Position numbers and translations under genes: made by a program
Shown here: positions 36,770 to 46,343 of the stretch, piece after piece
How positions within the stretch are numbered: the stretch's first letter is position 1
How the letters are laid out: every line of letters begins with the position of its first letter
Assembly (NCBI GenBank): GCA_017438945.1
Contig: JAFRUI010000003.1
Coordinates: forward strand, 1-64,000
DNA: 64,000 nt
Source: Bacteroidales bacterium
GTDB lineage: Bacteria > Bacteroidota > Bacteroidia > Bacteroidales > WCHB1-69
Reading direction: 5' to 3'
The notes under the pieces: generated by a model
Told to the model about the DNA's origin: nothing
Databases searched by the model: none
The model's input: the letters and a program-made list of their open reading frames with translations, nothing else

Positions 36770-37969
36770 ATGAAAATCTTTCTATTAACTCCTATATACG
36801 CTACTACAACTTCAATGCAGGGGTCAACCCCAGTGGTACATTATTTTGCACGTGAATGGGTGAAAATGGGTCATGAAGTAACAGTTTTTCACTTTGTTGC
36901 CACATTTCCTAGGATTATGTATTGGGTGGGCCGTCATTTTCAACATCAACTGAATACCAGGTTGGGAATGATGGTTCCTACGCAGTGTCCTCAAGACGAG
37001 GACTATTTTACCGATGGCGTATCTGTACATAAACGTTGTTTAAAAAAAATGCTTCCTCATTCTAGATATTCCAATAGCCAACTAAAACGAGCATTAAACA
37101 TCATTAAAAAGGAGTGTTCCCGATTAGGCGTGCCTGATTGGTTTATTGGTCATTGGGATAATCCTCAATTAGAATTGTTGAGTGCTTTAAAAAAGAGTTA
37201 TGGAAAATCCACATGCCTTGTCTTGCATGAAAATGTGTTTGATTTTGAAAAAAAATATGGTGGCGAGGGTGTGAAGATGTTGTTTGAGTTGGATGCTGTC
37301 GGATTTCGTAGTCTTACAGGAAAGCGTAATTTTGAAAAACAATATGGGAGGCCGAAATCTTCTTTTATTGCTTCTTCTGGGGTTTCAGAGTTTTTTTTAA
37401 AATCGGGTGAAGAAAACGAAAGATTAGTGCAACAGCCCGTTCGTAATTATGTGTTTGTGGGGTCTTTGATAGCTAGAAAGTATCCTTTGTCTGTGTTGAA
37501 AGCATTGTCACAAGCGTATCCAGAAGGTGATTTCTCATTGACATTTATTGGTGATGGCGCTGAAAAGAATAATATAGAAGAAGAACATCAAAGATTAGGC
37601 AAAAAAGGAGAACTATATTTTACGGGTAGGATACCTCGCGAGCGAATTGTACAGTATTTAAGGCAGGCTGATGTGCTTGTGATGATTTCCAGAGCGGAAA
37701 TCTTTGGCTTGGTCTATCTTGAAGCAATGGCATTAGGAGTGATTCCCGTTGGCTCACGAAATGAAGGTGTTGATGGAGTAATAGTTGATGGAAAAAATGG
37801 ATTCCTGTGCAAGGCGGGGGATGTAAGTGAATTGACTAGCATTTTGAGGAACATAAAGCAGATGCCGTCAGAACAACTTGTTGAGATATCACGTGGAGCT
37901 AAAGAAACGGCTTTTGAATATTCAGACTCTGAGGTGGCAAAAAGATACCTTGAAGCTTTAAAAAAGTAA
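36770..37969 (+). CDS. Glycosyltransferase family 4
   Basis: Retaining GT-B glycosyltransferase, 399 residues. The N-terminal half (MKIFLLTPIYATTTSMQGSTP) is the acceptor domain; the C-terminal half has the GT4 donor site: VGSLIARKYPLSVLKAL, FIGDGAEKN, FTGRIPRERIVQYL, and EIFGLVYLEAMALGVIPV with the Glu-x7-Glu pattern. DNA is clearly more AT-rich than the upstream rfb/ugd genes. Donor and acceptor are unknown. Confidence 0.9.
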   Translation: MKIFLLTPIYATTTSMQGSTPVVHYFAREWVKMGHEVTVFHFVATFPRIMYWVGRHFQHQLNTRLGMMVPTQCPQDEDYFTDGVSVHKRCLKKMLPHSRYSNSQLKRALNIIKKECSRLGVPDWFIGHWDNPQLELLSALKKSYGKSTCLVLHENVFDFEKKYGGEGVKMLFELDAVGFRSLTGKRNFEKQYGRPKSSFIASSGVSEFFLKSGEENERLVQQPVRNYVFVGSLIARKYPLSVLKALSQAYPEGDFSLTFIGDGAEKNNIEEEHQRLGKKGELYFTGRIPRERIVQYLRQADVLVMISRAEIFGLVYLEAMALGVIPVGSRNEGVDGVIVDGKNGFLCKAGDVSELTSILRNIKQMPSEQLVEISRGAKETAFEYSDSEVAKRYLEALKK

Positions 37970-37986
37970 GCAAAAAATGTGACGTT

Positions 37987-38613
37987 ATGCAACTCTCTTA
38001 TATTTATGCCAAGATAATAAATAGGCTTCATGGCAAAGCTGTAGTTGGTAGTAAGATTCATAAATCATCTGTAATTAACTATGGATGTAATATTGTTGAT
38101 GTGAGAATGGGTCGTTATAGTTATTGTGGAAACAATTGTCAGATAGCGTCATGCAATATTGGTTCTTTCTGTTCTATAAGCGACCATGTTTTTATAGGCG
38201 GGGCAGAACATCCGATTAATTGGGTTAGTACTTCTCCCGTATTTCAAAATGTCAGTCATAGCGGTCCATCAATGCGTTTCTTCAAGCATGAATTGCCTAA
38301 GCCAAAGAGAACAATAATCGGAAGTGATGTTTGGATAGGCCACGGTGTTACTATCAAGCAAGGCGTTACAATTGGACATGGTGCGGTGATTGGTAGCAAT
38401 GCTTTGGTTACGAAAGATGTTCCACCATATGCGATAGTGGGTGGAGTGCCGGCAAAAGTTATTAAATATCGTTTTCCGGAAGAAATAATAGAAAAACTTC
38501 TCGCCACAAAATGGTGGGAATTGCCAGACGAATCTTTGTCGAAATGTGCTATGTATATCAATGACTGTCAAAAGTTTGTGGATGTGGTTGGAGGGGGGCA
38601 ACCGTTTGTGTAA
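37987..38613 (+). CDS. Hexapeptide-repeat acetyltransferase (CatB/Vat type)
   Basis: Trimeric left-handed beta-helix O-acetyltransferase, 208 residues: HKSSVINYG, GRYSYCGNNCQIASCNIGSFCSI, EHPINWVST, SDVWIGHGVTIKQGVTIGHGAVIGS and GVPAKVIKYRF. The xenobiotic/VatD-like branch also includes polysaccharide O-acetyltransferases. Placed between two GT4 genes, an O-acetyl transfer to the glycan is more likely than drug modification. Confidence 0.88.
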   Translation: MQLSYIYAKIINRLHGKAVVGSKIHKSSVINYGCNIVDVRMGRYSYCGNNCQIASCNIGSFCSISDHVFIGGAEHPINWVSTSPVFQNVSHSGPSMRFFKHELPKPKRTIIGSDVWIGHGVTIKQGVTIGHGAVIGSNALVTKDVPPYAIVGGVPAKVIKYRFPEEIIEKLLATKWWELPDESLSKCAMYINDCQKFVDVVGGGQPFV

Positions 38614-38828
38614 TAGTATTAATTGTAGCATGTCGGTTGCTTATATACTGTCTGATTATCAATTGATAGGTTTAACCTGGAATTGAAAAAAAGTTTTTTG
38701 CCTAAAATATTAGAACCCAATCGTTTTTGCGATAGAGTACTGAATAGACACAGACTAATTTGTTGTGAAGGACTTTTTAGATATTAATAAAATTTAGAAT
38801 ATTTTAATTTATTTTGTCTGTTAAACGA

Positions 38829-40034
38829 ATGAACATAATCTTTCTTACGATGTCACCAATACAGAGTATTGAGGGACGAAACATTTACAGTGACCTTATA
38901 CGAAAATTCCGTGATGAAGGGCATCGAGTGACGATAGTCTCTCCTCGAGAACGGAAAACAGGCATTGCTACGAGTGTCGTAGAAAGTGATGGGGTGAAAA
39001 ACCTCGGGGTTCAAACGTTGAATCTTACAAAAACAAATGTTGTTGAGAAAGGCATTGGTCAGATTTTGGTGAAGAGGCAGTTTAAACGAGCGATCAAGAA
39101 ATATATAGACAATACAAAGTTCGATTTGATACTCTACAGCACTCCTCCAATCACTCTAATGGGAGTGGTAAAATATCTTAAGAAGAAAAACCCGCAGGCT
39201 ATTTCCTATCTTTTGCTGAAAGACATTTTCCCGCAAAATGCGGTTGACATAGGAATGTTTGGAAAGAATAGTGTGTTCTACAAGTATTTCCGCAAAAAAG
39301 AGATTGAGTTATACCGTCAGTCTGATTATATAGGATGCATGAGTTCTGCCAATGTGGAGTTTGTGCTGAAGCATAATCTGGAGGTTGCACCCTCCAAAGT
39401 GGAAGTTGCTCCTAATAGTATAGAATTAAACGATAATCTTAACGATAATGATAACAAAGAAAGGATAAGGGGAAAGTATGGATTGCCGATAGATAAGCCA
39501 GTGTTTGTTTATGGTGGCAACCTCGGCAAACCCCAAGGAATACCTTTCTTGGTGAAGTGTCTCGATGCCAACAAGAATCGGACTGATTGCCACTTTGTTG
39601 TTGTCGGGTCGGGGACAGAGAAGCACTTAATTCAGGAATGGTATGATAAGAATAAGCCAGGAAACGCAACGATATTACAGTTTTTACCTAAGGAGGATTA
39701 TGACATATTGGTGCAATCCTGTGATGTGGGACTAATTTTCCTTGATCATCGTTTCACTATCCCGAATTTCCCGTCGCGCCTGTTGAGTTATTTGGAATAC
39801 AAGATGCCGGTGATTTGCGCCACCGACCCGAATTGTGACATGGGTCCAATGGCCGAAGCCAATGGTTTCGGCTACTGGTGTGAGAGCAATTCCATTGGGG
39901 ATTTCACCAATTGTGTCGATAGAATGCTCCACAACGATATAAAGGCGATGGGAGAAAAGGGGTATCGGTTCCTCTGTGACAACTATCGCATTGAAAACAC
40001 ATACGATACCATTATGAATCATCTCAAAAAATGA
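38829..40034 (+). CDS. Glycosyltransferase family 4, WbuB-like
   Basis: GT-B glycosyltransferase of about 401 residues. N-terminal FLTMSPIQSIEGRNIYSDLIRKF, C-terminal FVYGGNLGKPQGIPFLVKCL, VVGSGTEKHLIQ, LPKEDYDILVQSCDVGLIFLDHRF and PSRLLSYLEYKMPVI. The arrangement resembles WbuB-type transferases, which use UDP-L-FucNAc; the fnl genes in this locus make that donor, so this is a plausible match but not proven. I use the ATG at 38,829. Its stop overlaps the next start by 4 bases. The 215-base gap upstream holds no gene I can see. Confidence 0.82.
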   Translation: MNIIFLTMSPIQSIEGRNIYSDLIRKFRDEGHRVTIVSPRERKTGIATSVVESDGVKNLGVQTLNLTKTNVVEKGIGQILVKRQFKRAIKKYIDNTKFDLILYSTPPITLMGVVKYLKKKNPQAISYLLLKDIFPQNAVDIGMFGKNSVFYKYFRKKEIELYRQSDYIGCMSSANVEFVLKHNLEVAPSKVEVAPNSIELNDNLNDNDNKERIRGKYGLPIDKPVFVYGGNLGKPQGIPFLVKCLDANKNRTDCHFVVVGSGTEKHLIQEWYDKNKPGNATILQFLPKEDYDILVQSCDVGLIFLDHRFTIPNFPSRLLSYLEYKMPVICATDPNCDMGPMAEANGFGYWCESNSIGDFTNCVDRMLHNDIKAMGEKGYRFLCDNYRIENTYDTIMNHLKK

Positions 40035-41104
40035 AAAAGGAGATCGGTAGCGAGTTCTGGACAGGTTGCAGTCCTTGCGATAAGCGAGGATGTGAATGGT
40101 CGTACAAGCCCGAATGGTCTGTGAGGGAAACTCTTAGCGGTCGCGTGGCGTTGGAGTATATCGTTGAAGAGTTGGTAAAGAAGGGTAAAACCTCGGTTTA
40201 TATGCCTTCCTACTGCTGCCATACTATGATTGAACCATTCTTAAGGCATGGCGTTAAGGTGTTGTTCTACGATGTGGTTCCTGCCGAGTCAGGCATAAAG
40301 CGTCAGTTTGACCCCGATCATGGTTGTGATGTGGTGTTTCTTCTTGATTATTTTGGTTTTGTAGATGCAGGAACGTCAGTTATTGCCAAGGAACAACATG
40401 CCAAAGGTAAGCTGATAATTTACGATGCCACCCATTCGCTATATTCCGATTTCAATTTCAACGACTGCGATTATGTGTTTGGCAGCTATCGCAAGTGGAT
40501 GGATGTGAATTGTGGCTTTGTGGGTGTTAAAGATAATACGGACATTGTCTTCGGAACGGATTGGAAACCGTTCGACGAGTACACCGATATGCGTGCTCGA
40601 ATTTTTGATCTGAAGAGTCGTTATATGAATGATGAAGATGTTGAAAAGCAGCAGTTCCTTACTCTGATTAACGAAGCCGAAGAGATGCTCGAACAGAATT
40701 ATCATCATACCCTGCCTGACCAACGCTCATTTGATGTTTTAAGGCAAACTGATTGTCGGTATCTTGTTCGGACACGACGGAACAACGCCTTGATATTGAT
40801 GCAGAGTGTTCTCGATTTGAATGATGAACGCATCCGCTGCCTTGTTGTTAGAATGGATGCTCACGACACTCCACTATTTGTGCCAGTTTATATTCATCCA
40901 AACCATAGGAATGCATTGCGCTGCTTTTTAATTGAACACAGCATCTATTGCCCTGTTCATTGGCCGTTGTCTGATTTGCATGCCGTCAGCAAAGCGGCGA
41001 CTGAGGTGTATGATTGTGAACTTTCCTTGTTGTGTGACCAGCGGTACGATGATCTTGATATGTACAGAATTGTGGAAACTATCAAAGAATATTTAAAGAA
41101 ATGA
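40031..41104 (+). CDS. Short DegT-fold PLP protein, function unknown
   Basis: A 357-residue protein that looks like a distant DegT/DnrJ aminotransferase: LSGRVALEYIVEEL (PLP phosphate loop region), YMPSYCCHTMIEPFL, LLDYFGF, IYDATHS with the Asp expected to bind the pyridine nitrogen, and GSYRKWMD with Lys155 as the probable Schiff-base lysine. It is a paralogue of the protein at 62,325 (VDNAQAF and SARKFFG). Both sit next to ATP-grasp ligases. It is translationally coupled at both ends (4-base overlaps). Its substrate is unknown. Confidence 0.65.
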   Translation: MKKEIGSEFWTGCSPCDKRGCEWSYKPEWSVRETLSGRVALEYIVEELVKKGKTSVYMPSYCCHTMIEPFLRHGVKVLFYDVVPAESGIKRQFDPDHGCDVVFLLDYFGFVDAGTSVIAKEQHAKGKLIIYDATHSLYSDFNFNDCDYVFGSYRKWMDVNCGFVGVKDNTDIVFGTDWKPFDEYTDMRARIFDLKSRYMNDEDVEKQQFLTLINEAEEMLEQNYHHTLPDQRSFDVLRQTDCRYLVRTRRNNALILMQSVLDLNDERIRCLVVRMDAHDTPLFVPVYIHPNHRNALRCFLIEHSIYCPVHWPLSDLHAVSKAATEVYDCELSLLCDQRYDDLDMYRIVETIKEYLKK

Positions 41105-42084
41105 TGGACTTGTTTTTTAACCCAAACTATGCCAAAGTTTACAAGAACATCGATGGAGATAGCGATACCTTTGTGTTCGAGTGTCCCTTTGGTAAGATAA
41201 CCAACACGTATATATTACGTGAGATAAAGTGGCAGATTGAGGGTCAGACGTATTTCGACATCGTGACACCCTACGGCTACGGGGGACCCTATTGCGAGAA
41301 TGTAACCGACATGCATCAGTTGATGGAGGCTTACAAAGAGTCTTTTACCAAGCATTGTGGGAAACACAATATTATCTGCGAATTTCATCGTTTTCATCTT
41401 TTCGACAATGTCGATTTCCGTAAGAATTATTTTGGCGAGACAATTGAGCTTTTAGCAAATGTCGTAGTAAATACTACTGGAGACTTTGAGAACGACATTT
41501 GGAACCGCTACGACCGCAAAGTGCGCAAGAATGTACGTAAAGCTGAAAATAACGGGCTAGAAATATTGATAGAGCCTGATACTAACCATTTGGACGAATT
41601 CCTTAATATTTACGACCTCACGATGGATCGCAACAATGCCGACTCGTATTATTATTTCGGCAAGGAATATTTCCTAAACATAGAGCGGCTTTTGCCCGGA
41701 AACTTCATGTATTTCCATGTGGTAAAAGACGGCAAAGTGATTTCCACCGAGCTGGTGCTTTGTTCTGAGAAGTATGCCTACTCATTCTTGGGTGGCACTT
41801 TGTCTGATTACTACGACTTCCGGCCAAACGATTTCCTGAAGAACGAAGTTTTGAAGTGGTGTAATCGCACAGGTCGTGAAAAATTTATTCTAGGAGGTGG
41901 CTACCACAAGGACGATGGTATTTACAGATACAAGCGTTGCTTCACTCCTGACCCAGATGTGCCTTTCTATATTGGCCGATATGTCTTCAATCAACAGATA
42001 TACAATAAAGCAATTGAAGCTCGTGCAGCCGAAGACCCTAACTTCGACCGCAACAATGGCTATTTCCCAACATATAGAGGATAA
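41101..42084 (+). CDS. FemAB/BcsL-like GNAT acyltransferase
   Basis: A 327-residue double-GNAT protein of the FemABX/Acetyltransf_6 kind. The characteristic NRYDRKVRKNVRKAENNG segment near residue 140 and the C-terminal FILGGGYHKDDGIYRYKRCF match this group. FemABX enzymes transfer aminoacyl groups from tRNA, others transfer acyl groups from CoA. In a gene group with ligases for amino compounds it may put an amino acid or acyl group on a sugar amine; this is inference. Overlaps the upstream gene by ATGA. Confidence 0.75.
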   Translation: MMDLFFNPNYAKVYKNIDGDSDTFVFECPFGKITNTYILREIKWQIEGQTYFDIVTPYGYGGPYCENVTDMHQLMEAYKESFTKHCGKHNIICEFHRFHLFDNVDFRKNYFGETIELLANVVVNTTGDFENDIWNRYDRKVRKNVRKAENNGLEILIEPDTNHLDEFLNIYDLTMDRNNADSYYYFGKEYFLNIERLLPGNFMYFHVVKDGKVISTELVLCSEKYAYSFLGGTLSDYYDFRPNDFLKNEVLKWCNRTGREKFILGGGYHKDDGIYRYKRCFTPDPDVPFYIGRYVFNQQIYNKAIEARAAEDPNFDRNNGYFPTYRG

Positions 42085-42090
42085 TTATTT

Positions 42091-42753
42091 ATGTATAAGC
42101 ATTTTTTCAAGCGAATTTTTGATTTTGTCATTTCGTTGGTGGCGATTATTTGTTTGTCTCCTGTTTTCATAATCGTTACAATTTGGCTGCATTTTGCCAA
42201 CAAAGGGGCAGGTGCTTTCTTCACCCAGGTAAGACCTGGGTATCATGGCAAGCCCTTCAAGGTGATTAAATACAAATCAATGACCGACGAAAGGGATGAA
42301 AACGGGGAACTTTTGCCCGATGCCCAACGTCTGACCAAGGTGGGGCGTTTTGTCCGCTCAACTAGTCTTGACGAATTGCCCCAATTGTTCAATATCTTTA
42401 AGGGTGAAATGTCACTCATCGGGCCTCGACCTTTGCTGATGCAGTATCTGCCTCTTTATAATCCTGAGCAGGCTCGCCGTCATGATGTCCGTCCTGGTAT
42501 CACGGGCTGGGCGCAGGTGCATGGCCGAAATCATTGTAAATTGAGCGAGAAGTTCAAACTTGATGTTTGGTATGTTGACCATTGTTCGCTGTGGACTGAT
42601 ATTCGCATACTGTGGTTTACCGTGATGAATGTACTGAAACGTTCTGATGTGGGCGAGGGTGCCGAGGACATGAGAGAAGTTGATGACCTGCATTTCTCCG
42701 AAATCTATCACAGAGACGATAACAATAGTGTTACTGAAAATATTAACAATTAA
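42091..42753 (+). CDS. Initiating phosphoglycosyl transferase, PglC/WcaJ C-domain type
   Basis: Starts repeat-unit assembly by moving a sugar-1-phosphate onto undecaprenyl phosphate. The 220-residue monotopic enzyme has one N-terminal membrane segment (IFDFVISLVAIICLSPVFII), KVIKYKSMTDERDENG, the catalytic Asp-Glu dyad in RSTSLDELPQL, SLIGPRPLLMQYLPLY, and RPGITGWAQVHGRN. The extension at the C terminus is acidic. It lacks the four-helix domain of full WbaP. Probably the only initiating enzyme here. Confidence 0.94.
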   Translation: MYKHFFKRIFDFVISLVAIICLSPVFIIVTIWLHFANKGAGAFFTQVRPGYHGKPFKVIKYKSMTDERDENGELLPDAQRLTKVGRFVRSTSLDELPQLFNIFKGEMSLIGPRPLLMQYLPLYNPEQARRHDVRPGITGWAQVHGRNHCKLSEKFKLDVWYVDHCSLWTDIRILWFTVMNVLKRSDVGEGAEDMREVDDLHFSEIYHRDDNNSVTENINN

Positions 42754-42765
42754 ACTTATAATATC

Positions 42766-44031
42766 ATGAAGGAATTGGAGGGTAAAAAACTCCTTATCAT
42801 AGGGGCGTCGAATTATGATGTCGATGTTGTCAAAATAGCTCAGTCGATAGGTTGCTACGTAATTGTTACGGATGTAAGAACGGGCAAGGATTGTCCGGCT
42901 AAACCTATTGCCGATGAAGCTTGGGACATCAGTTGGATGGATTATGACACCTTGGAGAAAAAGTGTCGCGAAAGTGGAGTGAATGGTATAATGGCCGGGG
43001 TTAGTGAGTTTCGTATTGAAGCTATGATTGAGATGTGCGAACGTCTCGGTTTGCCATGCTACATCAACCGTGAACAACTTGAAATCACCCGCGACAAGAA
43101 TAAATTTAAGAACCTTTGCAAACAATACTGTGTGCCGATTGTCAACGAGTACGACCCCAACGATGCCAATATTCTCTTTCCTGTCATCATTAAGCCTACT
43201 GACCGTGGTGGAAGTATTGGAATCAATGTGGCTTATAATGCAGACGAGTATAAGGAATACTTGGCCTACGCCTACGAAATGTCACCCTCGAAGAGCGTGG
43301 TGGTGGAAGATTTCATTGGCGATGGCGTTAAATTCGACTGCACCTATTACATCAACGGCAAGCAAACCATCCTGATTGAGACCTGCGACACCACAATGTT
43401 GGGCAGTCAAAAAGGTTTCGAGACCAAGCAAAAAGCTTGGACGTTCCCTTCCAGATTCGAAAAAGAATACATTGATTCAGTTGATGGAAATATAAAAGCG
43501 ATGCTTTCCGATATGGGAATGGAGTGTGGTGTTGCCAATATCTCATTTTTCTATCGTAATGGTAAGTTCTATGTGTTTGAAACAGGATTCCGTCTTGGTG
43601 GTGGACATTCATTCGACTATCATCGTGCCAGCGACGGCATTGATTATTTGACTATGATGATTAAATATGGTATGGGTGTTCCGTTTGAAGTAAAGCCTGA
43701 TTTCATCCTTGACCGAGGTTATTCTATAACATATAGCCCATATTTCCAAGCGGAAAAAGGAAGCGTCGTGGAAAGAATTCTTGGGGAAGAAGAGGTGTTG
43801 AAGCTTAGAGAGACAATCACCTATTTACCCATCATTTATGATGATTTTGTTGTCGAGGACGACAAACCGCAAAAAATCACAATGATATCCTTGTACTCGG
43901 AGGATTTGGACACCCTCATCAAAGATGTTGACTTTATCAATAAAACCATAAAGGTGAAAACAAACAAGGGCATCTGTCCTATATATGGTGAACTCACAGA
44001 AAAGGACATACTCACCGCATTAAAACCATAA
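42766..44031 (+). CDS. ATP-grasp ligase (carbamoyl-phosphate-synthase/PylC-like)
   Basis: A 421-residue ATP-grasp protein: pre-ATP domain with GKKLLIIGASNYDVDVVKIA, then KFKNLCKQYCVPIV, PVIIKPTDRGGSIGINV for ATP binding, VVVEDFIGDGVKFD, and the metal-binding VFETGFRLGGGHSFDY. The N-terminal half is very like that of the partial protein at 63,281. Such enzymes join a carboxylate to an amine via an acyl-phosphate. Here an amide between an amino compound and a glycan precursor is the best guess. Followed after 4 bases by an opine-type dehydrogenase. Confidence 0.85.
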   Translation: MKELEGKKLLIIGASNYDVDVVKIAQSIGCYVIVTDVRTGKDCPAKPIADEAWDISWMDYDTLEKKCRESGVNGIMAGVSEFRIEAMIEMCERLGLPCYINREQLEITRDKNKFKNLCKQYCVPIVNEYDPNDANILFPVIIKPTDRGGSIGINVAYNADEYKEYLAYAYEMSPSKSVVVEDFIGDGVKFDCTYYINGKQTILIETCDTTMLGSQKGFETKQKAWTFPSRFEKEYIDSVDGNIKAMLSDMGMECGVANISFFYRNGKFYVFETGFRLGGGHSFDYHRASDGIDYLTMMIKYGMGVPFEVKPDFILDRGYSITYSPYFQAEKGSVVERILGEEEVLKLRETITYLPIIYDDFVVEDDKPQKITMISLYSEDLDTLIKDVDFINKTIKVKTNKGICPIYGELTEKDILTALKP

Positions 44032-44035
44032 TGAG

Positions 44036-45262
44036 ATGAAAATAGGAATTATCAAAGAGACCAAGACTCCGGTTGACAACCGCGTGGCCTTGTCGCCAAA
44101 GCAAGTGGCCGACCTGAACAATAGGTTCCCTCAACACGAGATTGTAGTCCAAGCAAGTGATATACGTGCCTTCTCCGACGAAGAATACCGTGCTGAAGGT
44201 GTGCGTGTGGTATATTATGTGGACGATTGCGATATATTGTTTGGTATCAAAGAGGCCAACATCGAGAGCCTGATACCTAATAAGCAATACTTCTTCTTTG
44301 GTCATATCGCCAAAATGCAGGAGTATAACCGGCCATTGCTCCAGGCATTCATGCAGAAACACATCACCTTCTGTGATTATGAATACCTTGTTGATGACAA
44401 TAACATCCGTGTCTGCGCCTTCGGTTGGTGGGCAGGTGTCGTTGGGGTGTACTACACTTTACGTGGCTATGGTTTAAAACACAAGTTGTATGAACTACCC
44501 AAGCCAGACCGTCGTTTCACACTTGATCAGCTGTTTGGTGTGCTGAACGGTATCGAGCTACCTAAAGTGAAAATGATTGTTACAGGTGCAGGCCGTGTGT
44601 CGCAAGGTGCGCAGCATGTGCTGGACAATATTGGTGCCGTCAAGATGGGCGAAGAAGAGTATCTCGCTACAGACAAGGTAGATTCTTTGTCCTATTGCGT
44701 GGCAGATGTTGACCGCTTGGTGAAGCGCAAAGATGGCGGAGCTTTTTCATGGAGCGACTTCACCCACAACGCTAAGGAGTACGAAAGCGACTTTATGCGT
44801 TTTGCTAAGAAAACCGACGTGCTGATTTGCGCCCATTTCTGGGGGCCTGAAGCACCGGTCTATCTCAGCGAAGAGGACTTGCGCAACCCAGATATGCGCA
44901 TCCGCATGATTGGCGATGTTACATGCGACATCAAAGGCAGTATCAAGTCAACTGTTCGCCCTGCCACGCACGACGACCCGTACTACGACTATAACCCTGT
45001 TACAGAAAGAGACGAGCCAGCCTTCTCTTTTCCAAACAACATAACCGAAATGGCGGTGGACACTTGTCCGAATGCTTTGGCGATGGATACCAGCGCCTAT
45101 TTCGGCGACATGCTGACGAAGCATGTGTTTGAGCCATTGTTGAAGGGTGAACATTCGGATGTGATAGACCGTTCAATGATATTGAAAGATGGTGAGTTGA
45201 CACCGAGGTACAGATATCTTTCCGACTTTGCACAAGGTCTAAAGGCAAAAGAAGGGCAGTAG
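44036..45262 (+). CDS. Saccharopine dehydrogenase (Lys1)-like opine dehydrogenase
   Basis: A 408-residue AlaDH/PNT-N family protein. MKIGIIKETKTPVDNRVALS is the family start; FGIKEANIE and FFGHIAKM carry the Lys and His that act in Lys1-type saccharopine dehydrogenase. CDYEYLVDDNNIRVCAFGWWAGVVG (in two parts) and GAGRVSQGAQHVLDNIG (NAD-binding) follow. Lys1 enzymes reversibly condense a 2-oxo acid with a lysine side chain. Its location among ligases, next to a carboxyethyl-ornithine synthase-like gene, suggests synthesis of an N-carboxyalkyl amino acid for glycan decoration rather than lysine catabolism. Confidence 0.8.
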   Translation: MKIGIIKETKTPVDNRVALSPKQVADLNNRFPQHEIVVQASDIRAFSDEEYRAEGVRVVYYVDDCDILFGIKEANIESLIPNKQYFFFGHIAKMQEYNRPLLQAFMQKHITFCDYEYLVDDNNIRVCAFGWWAGVVGVYYTLRGYGLKHKLYELPKPDRRFTLDQLFGVLNGIELPKVKMIVTGAGRVSQGAQHVLDNIGAVKMGEEEYLATDKVDSLSYCVADVDRLVKRKDGGAFSWSDFTHNAKEYESDFMRFAKKTDVLICAHFWGPEAPVYLSEEDLRNPDMRIRMIGDVTCDIKGSIKSTVRPATHDDPYYDYNPVTERDEPAFSFPNNITEMAVDTCPNALAMDTSAYFGDMLTKHVFEPLLKGEHSDVIDRSMILKDGELTPRYRYLSDFAQGLKAKEGQ

Positions 45263-45339
45263 AGATTATGTACTAGAGCTTACGAATCACGAAATGAAAA
45301 AAGAATTTGAATAATGTATTAATAAAAAAAGTATCAATT

Positions 45340-46275
45340 ATGAAATTAGGTTTTATTAAGCCCACCTATCCGGGCGAAAAAAGAGTGGCATTACTGCCAG
45401 AACATATCACTTCGGAATTTGAAAACGAGCTTGTCATCGAAACGGGTTTCGGTTCCGAATTGGGTATAAATGACGCTGAATATGAGGCTAAAGGTTGCAA
45501 AATCGACTCAAGATCAAACATTTTCCAGAATTGTGACACCGTATTCTGCTTGAAACTCATTCAGCCCGGAGATTATGACCATCTCCGTGAAGGCCAAATG
45601 ATAATTGGATGGACTCATCCTACGGGTTCTGGTACCGAGTTCTATCAAAAGGTGGCTTGTAAGAAAGGACTGCACGTCATCGATCTCGACAATATCTATC
45701 CAACGGCTCACATTGGCGACAAGCATATTCCTGTAACTTTCATCAAGAAGAATTTTGTTTGGAAGAATAGTTTCTATGCAGGTGTGGCGAGCGTACAGCA
45801 TGCACTGTTACATTTTGGTCTCTACCCCGATTCTGACACCAAAATCGCCGTATTAGCCAGTGGAAGTTGCTCTCAGGGCGGGTACAGCTATGTTTCTAAA
45901 TACAATGCTGACGTGCGCATGTTTTATCGTAAAACCATGAACGAGTTCTATGAAACAATCGGTGAATACGACGTTATTATCAACGGTATTGAGGTGGATT
46001 CAAGCGTGGCTCACATCATCACCAAGGAACAATTAAAACAAGTAAAGAAAGGCTGTTTGATTATTGACTCTGCTGCCGATGCTGGTAATGCAATTGAAGG
46101 AACGCGCTATATGTCCATTGCCGATCCGATGTATGAAGAGGATGGAATATTCTTCTATGAAGTGAATAACGCCCCGTCATTGCTCTATCGGAAGACCAGT
46201 TTTGAAATAAGCAAGTCTTTCTCGGAGTGGGTGTATAAAAAAGACGTGAAAAGATTCTGGGATTTGTTTGAATGA
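45340..46275 (+). CDS. N5-(carboxyethyl)ornithine synthase-like dehydrogenase
   Basis: About 311 residues, close to the size of the lactococcal carboxyethyl-ornithine synthase. Features: MKLGFIKPTYPGEKRVALLP, LKLIQPGDYDHLREGQMIIG (read in two pieces) and GWTHPTGSG, KNSFYAGVASVQHALL, NAD-binding ASGSCSQGGYSYVSKY and IDSAADAGNAIEG. The lactococcal enzyme makes N5-(1-carboxyethyl)-ornithine (and the lysine analogue) from pyruvate and the amino acid with NADPH. The ATG at 45,340 is preferred to a TTG upstream at 45,307. The similarity is from memory of the family, so the exact product remains a prediction. Confidence 0.8.
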   Translation: MKLGFIKPTYPGEKRVALLPEHITSEFENELVIETGFGSELGINDAEYEAKGCKIDSRSNIFQNCDTVFCLKLIQPGDYDHLREGQMIIGWTHPTGSGTEFYQKVACKKGLHVIDLDNIYPTAHIGDKHIPVTFIKKNFVWKNSFYAGVASVQHALLHFGLYPDSDTKIAVLASGSCSQGGYSYVSKYNADVRMFYRKTMNEFYETIGEYDVIINGIEVDSSVAHIITKEQLKQVKKGCLIIDSAADAGNAIEGTRYMSIADPMYEEDGIFFYEVNNAPSLLYRKTSFEISKSFSEWVYKKDVKRFWDLFE

Positions 46276-46343
46276 TCCGGATATCAGCAGGGCTTTATGT
46301 TAAATGTTGATGGTAAACGAAACTATAAATAAACGATCTAAAA

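Noticed and set aside
37987-38613. Antibiotic (chloramphenicol/streptogramin) resistance acetyltransferase
   Set aside because: The hexapeptide family includes many sugar O-acetyltransferases, and the position between glycosyltransferases favours that role.
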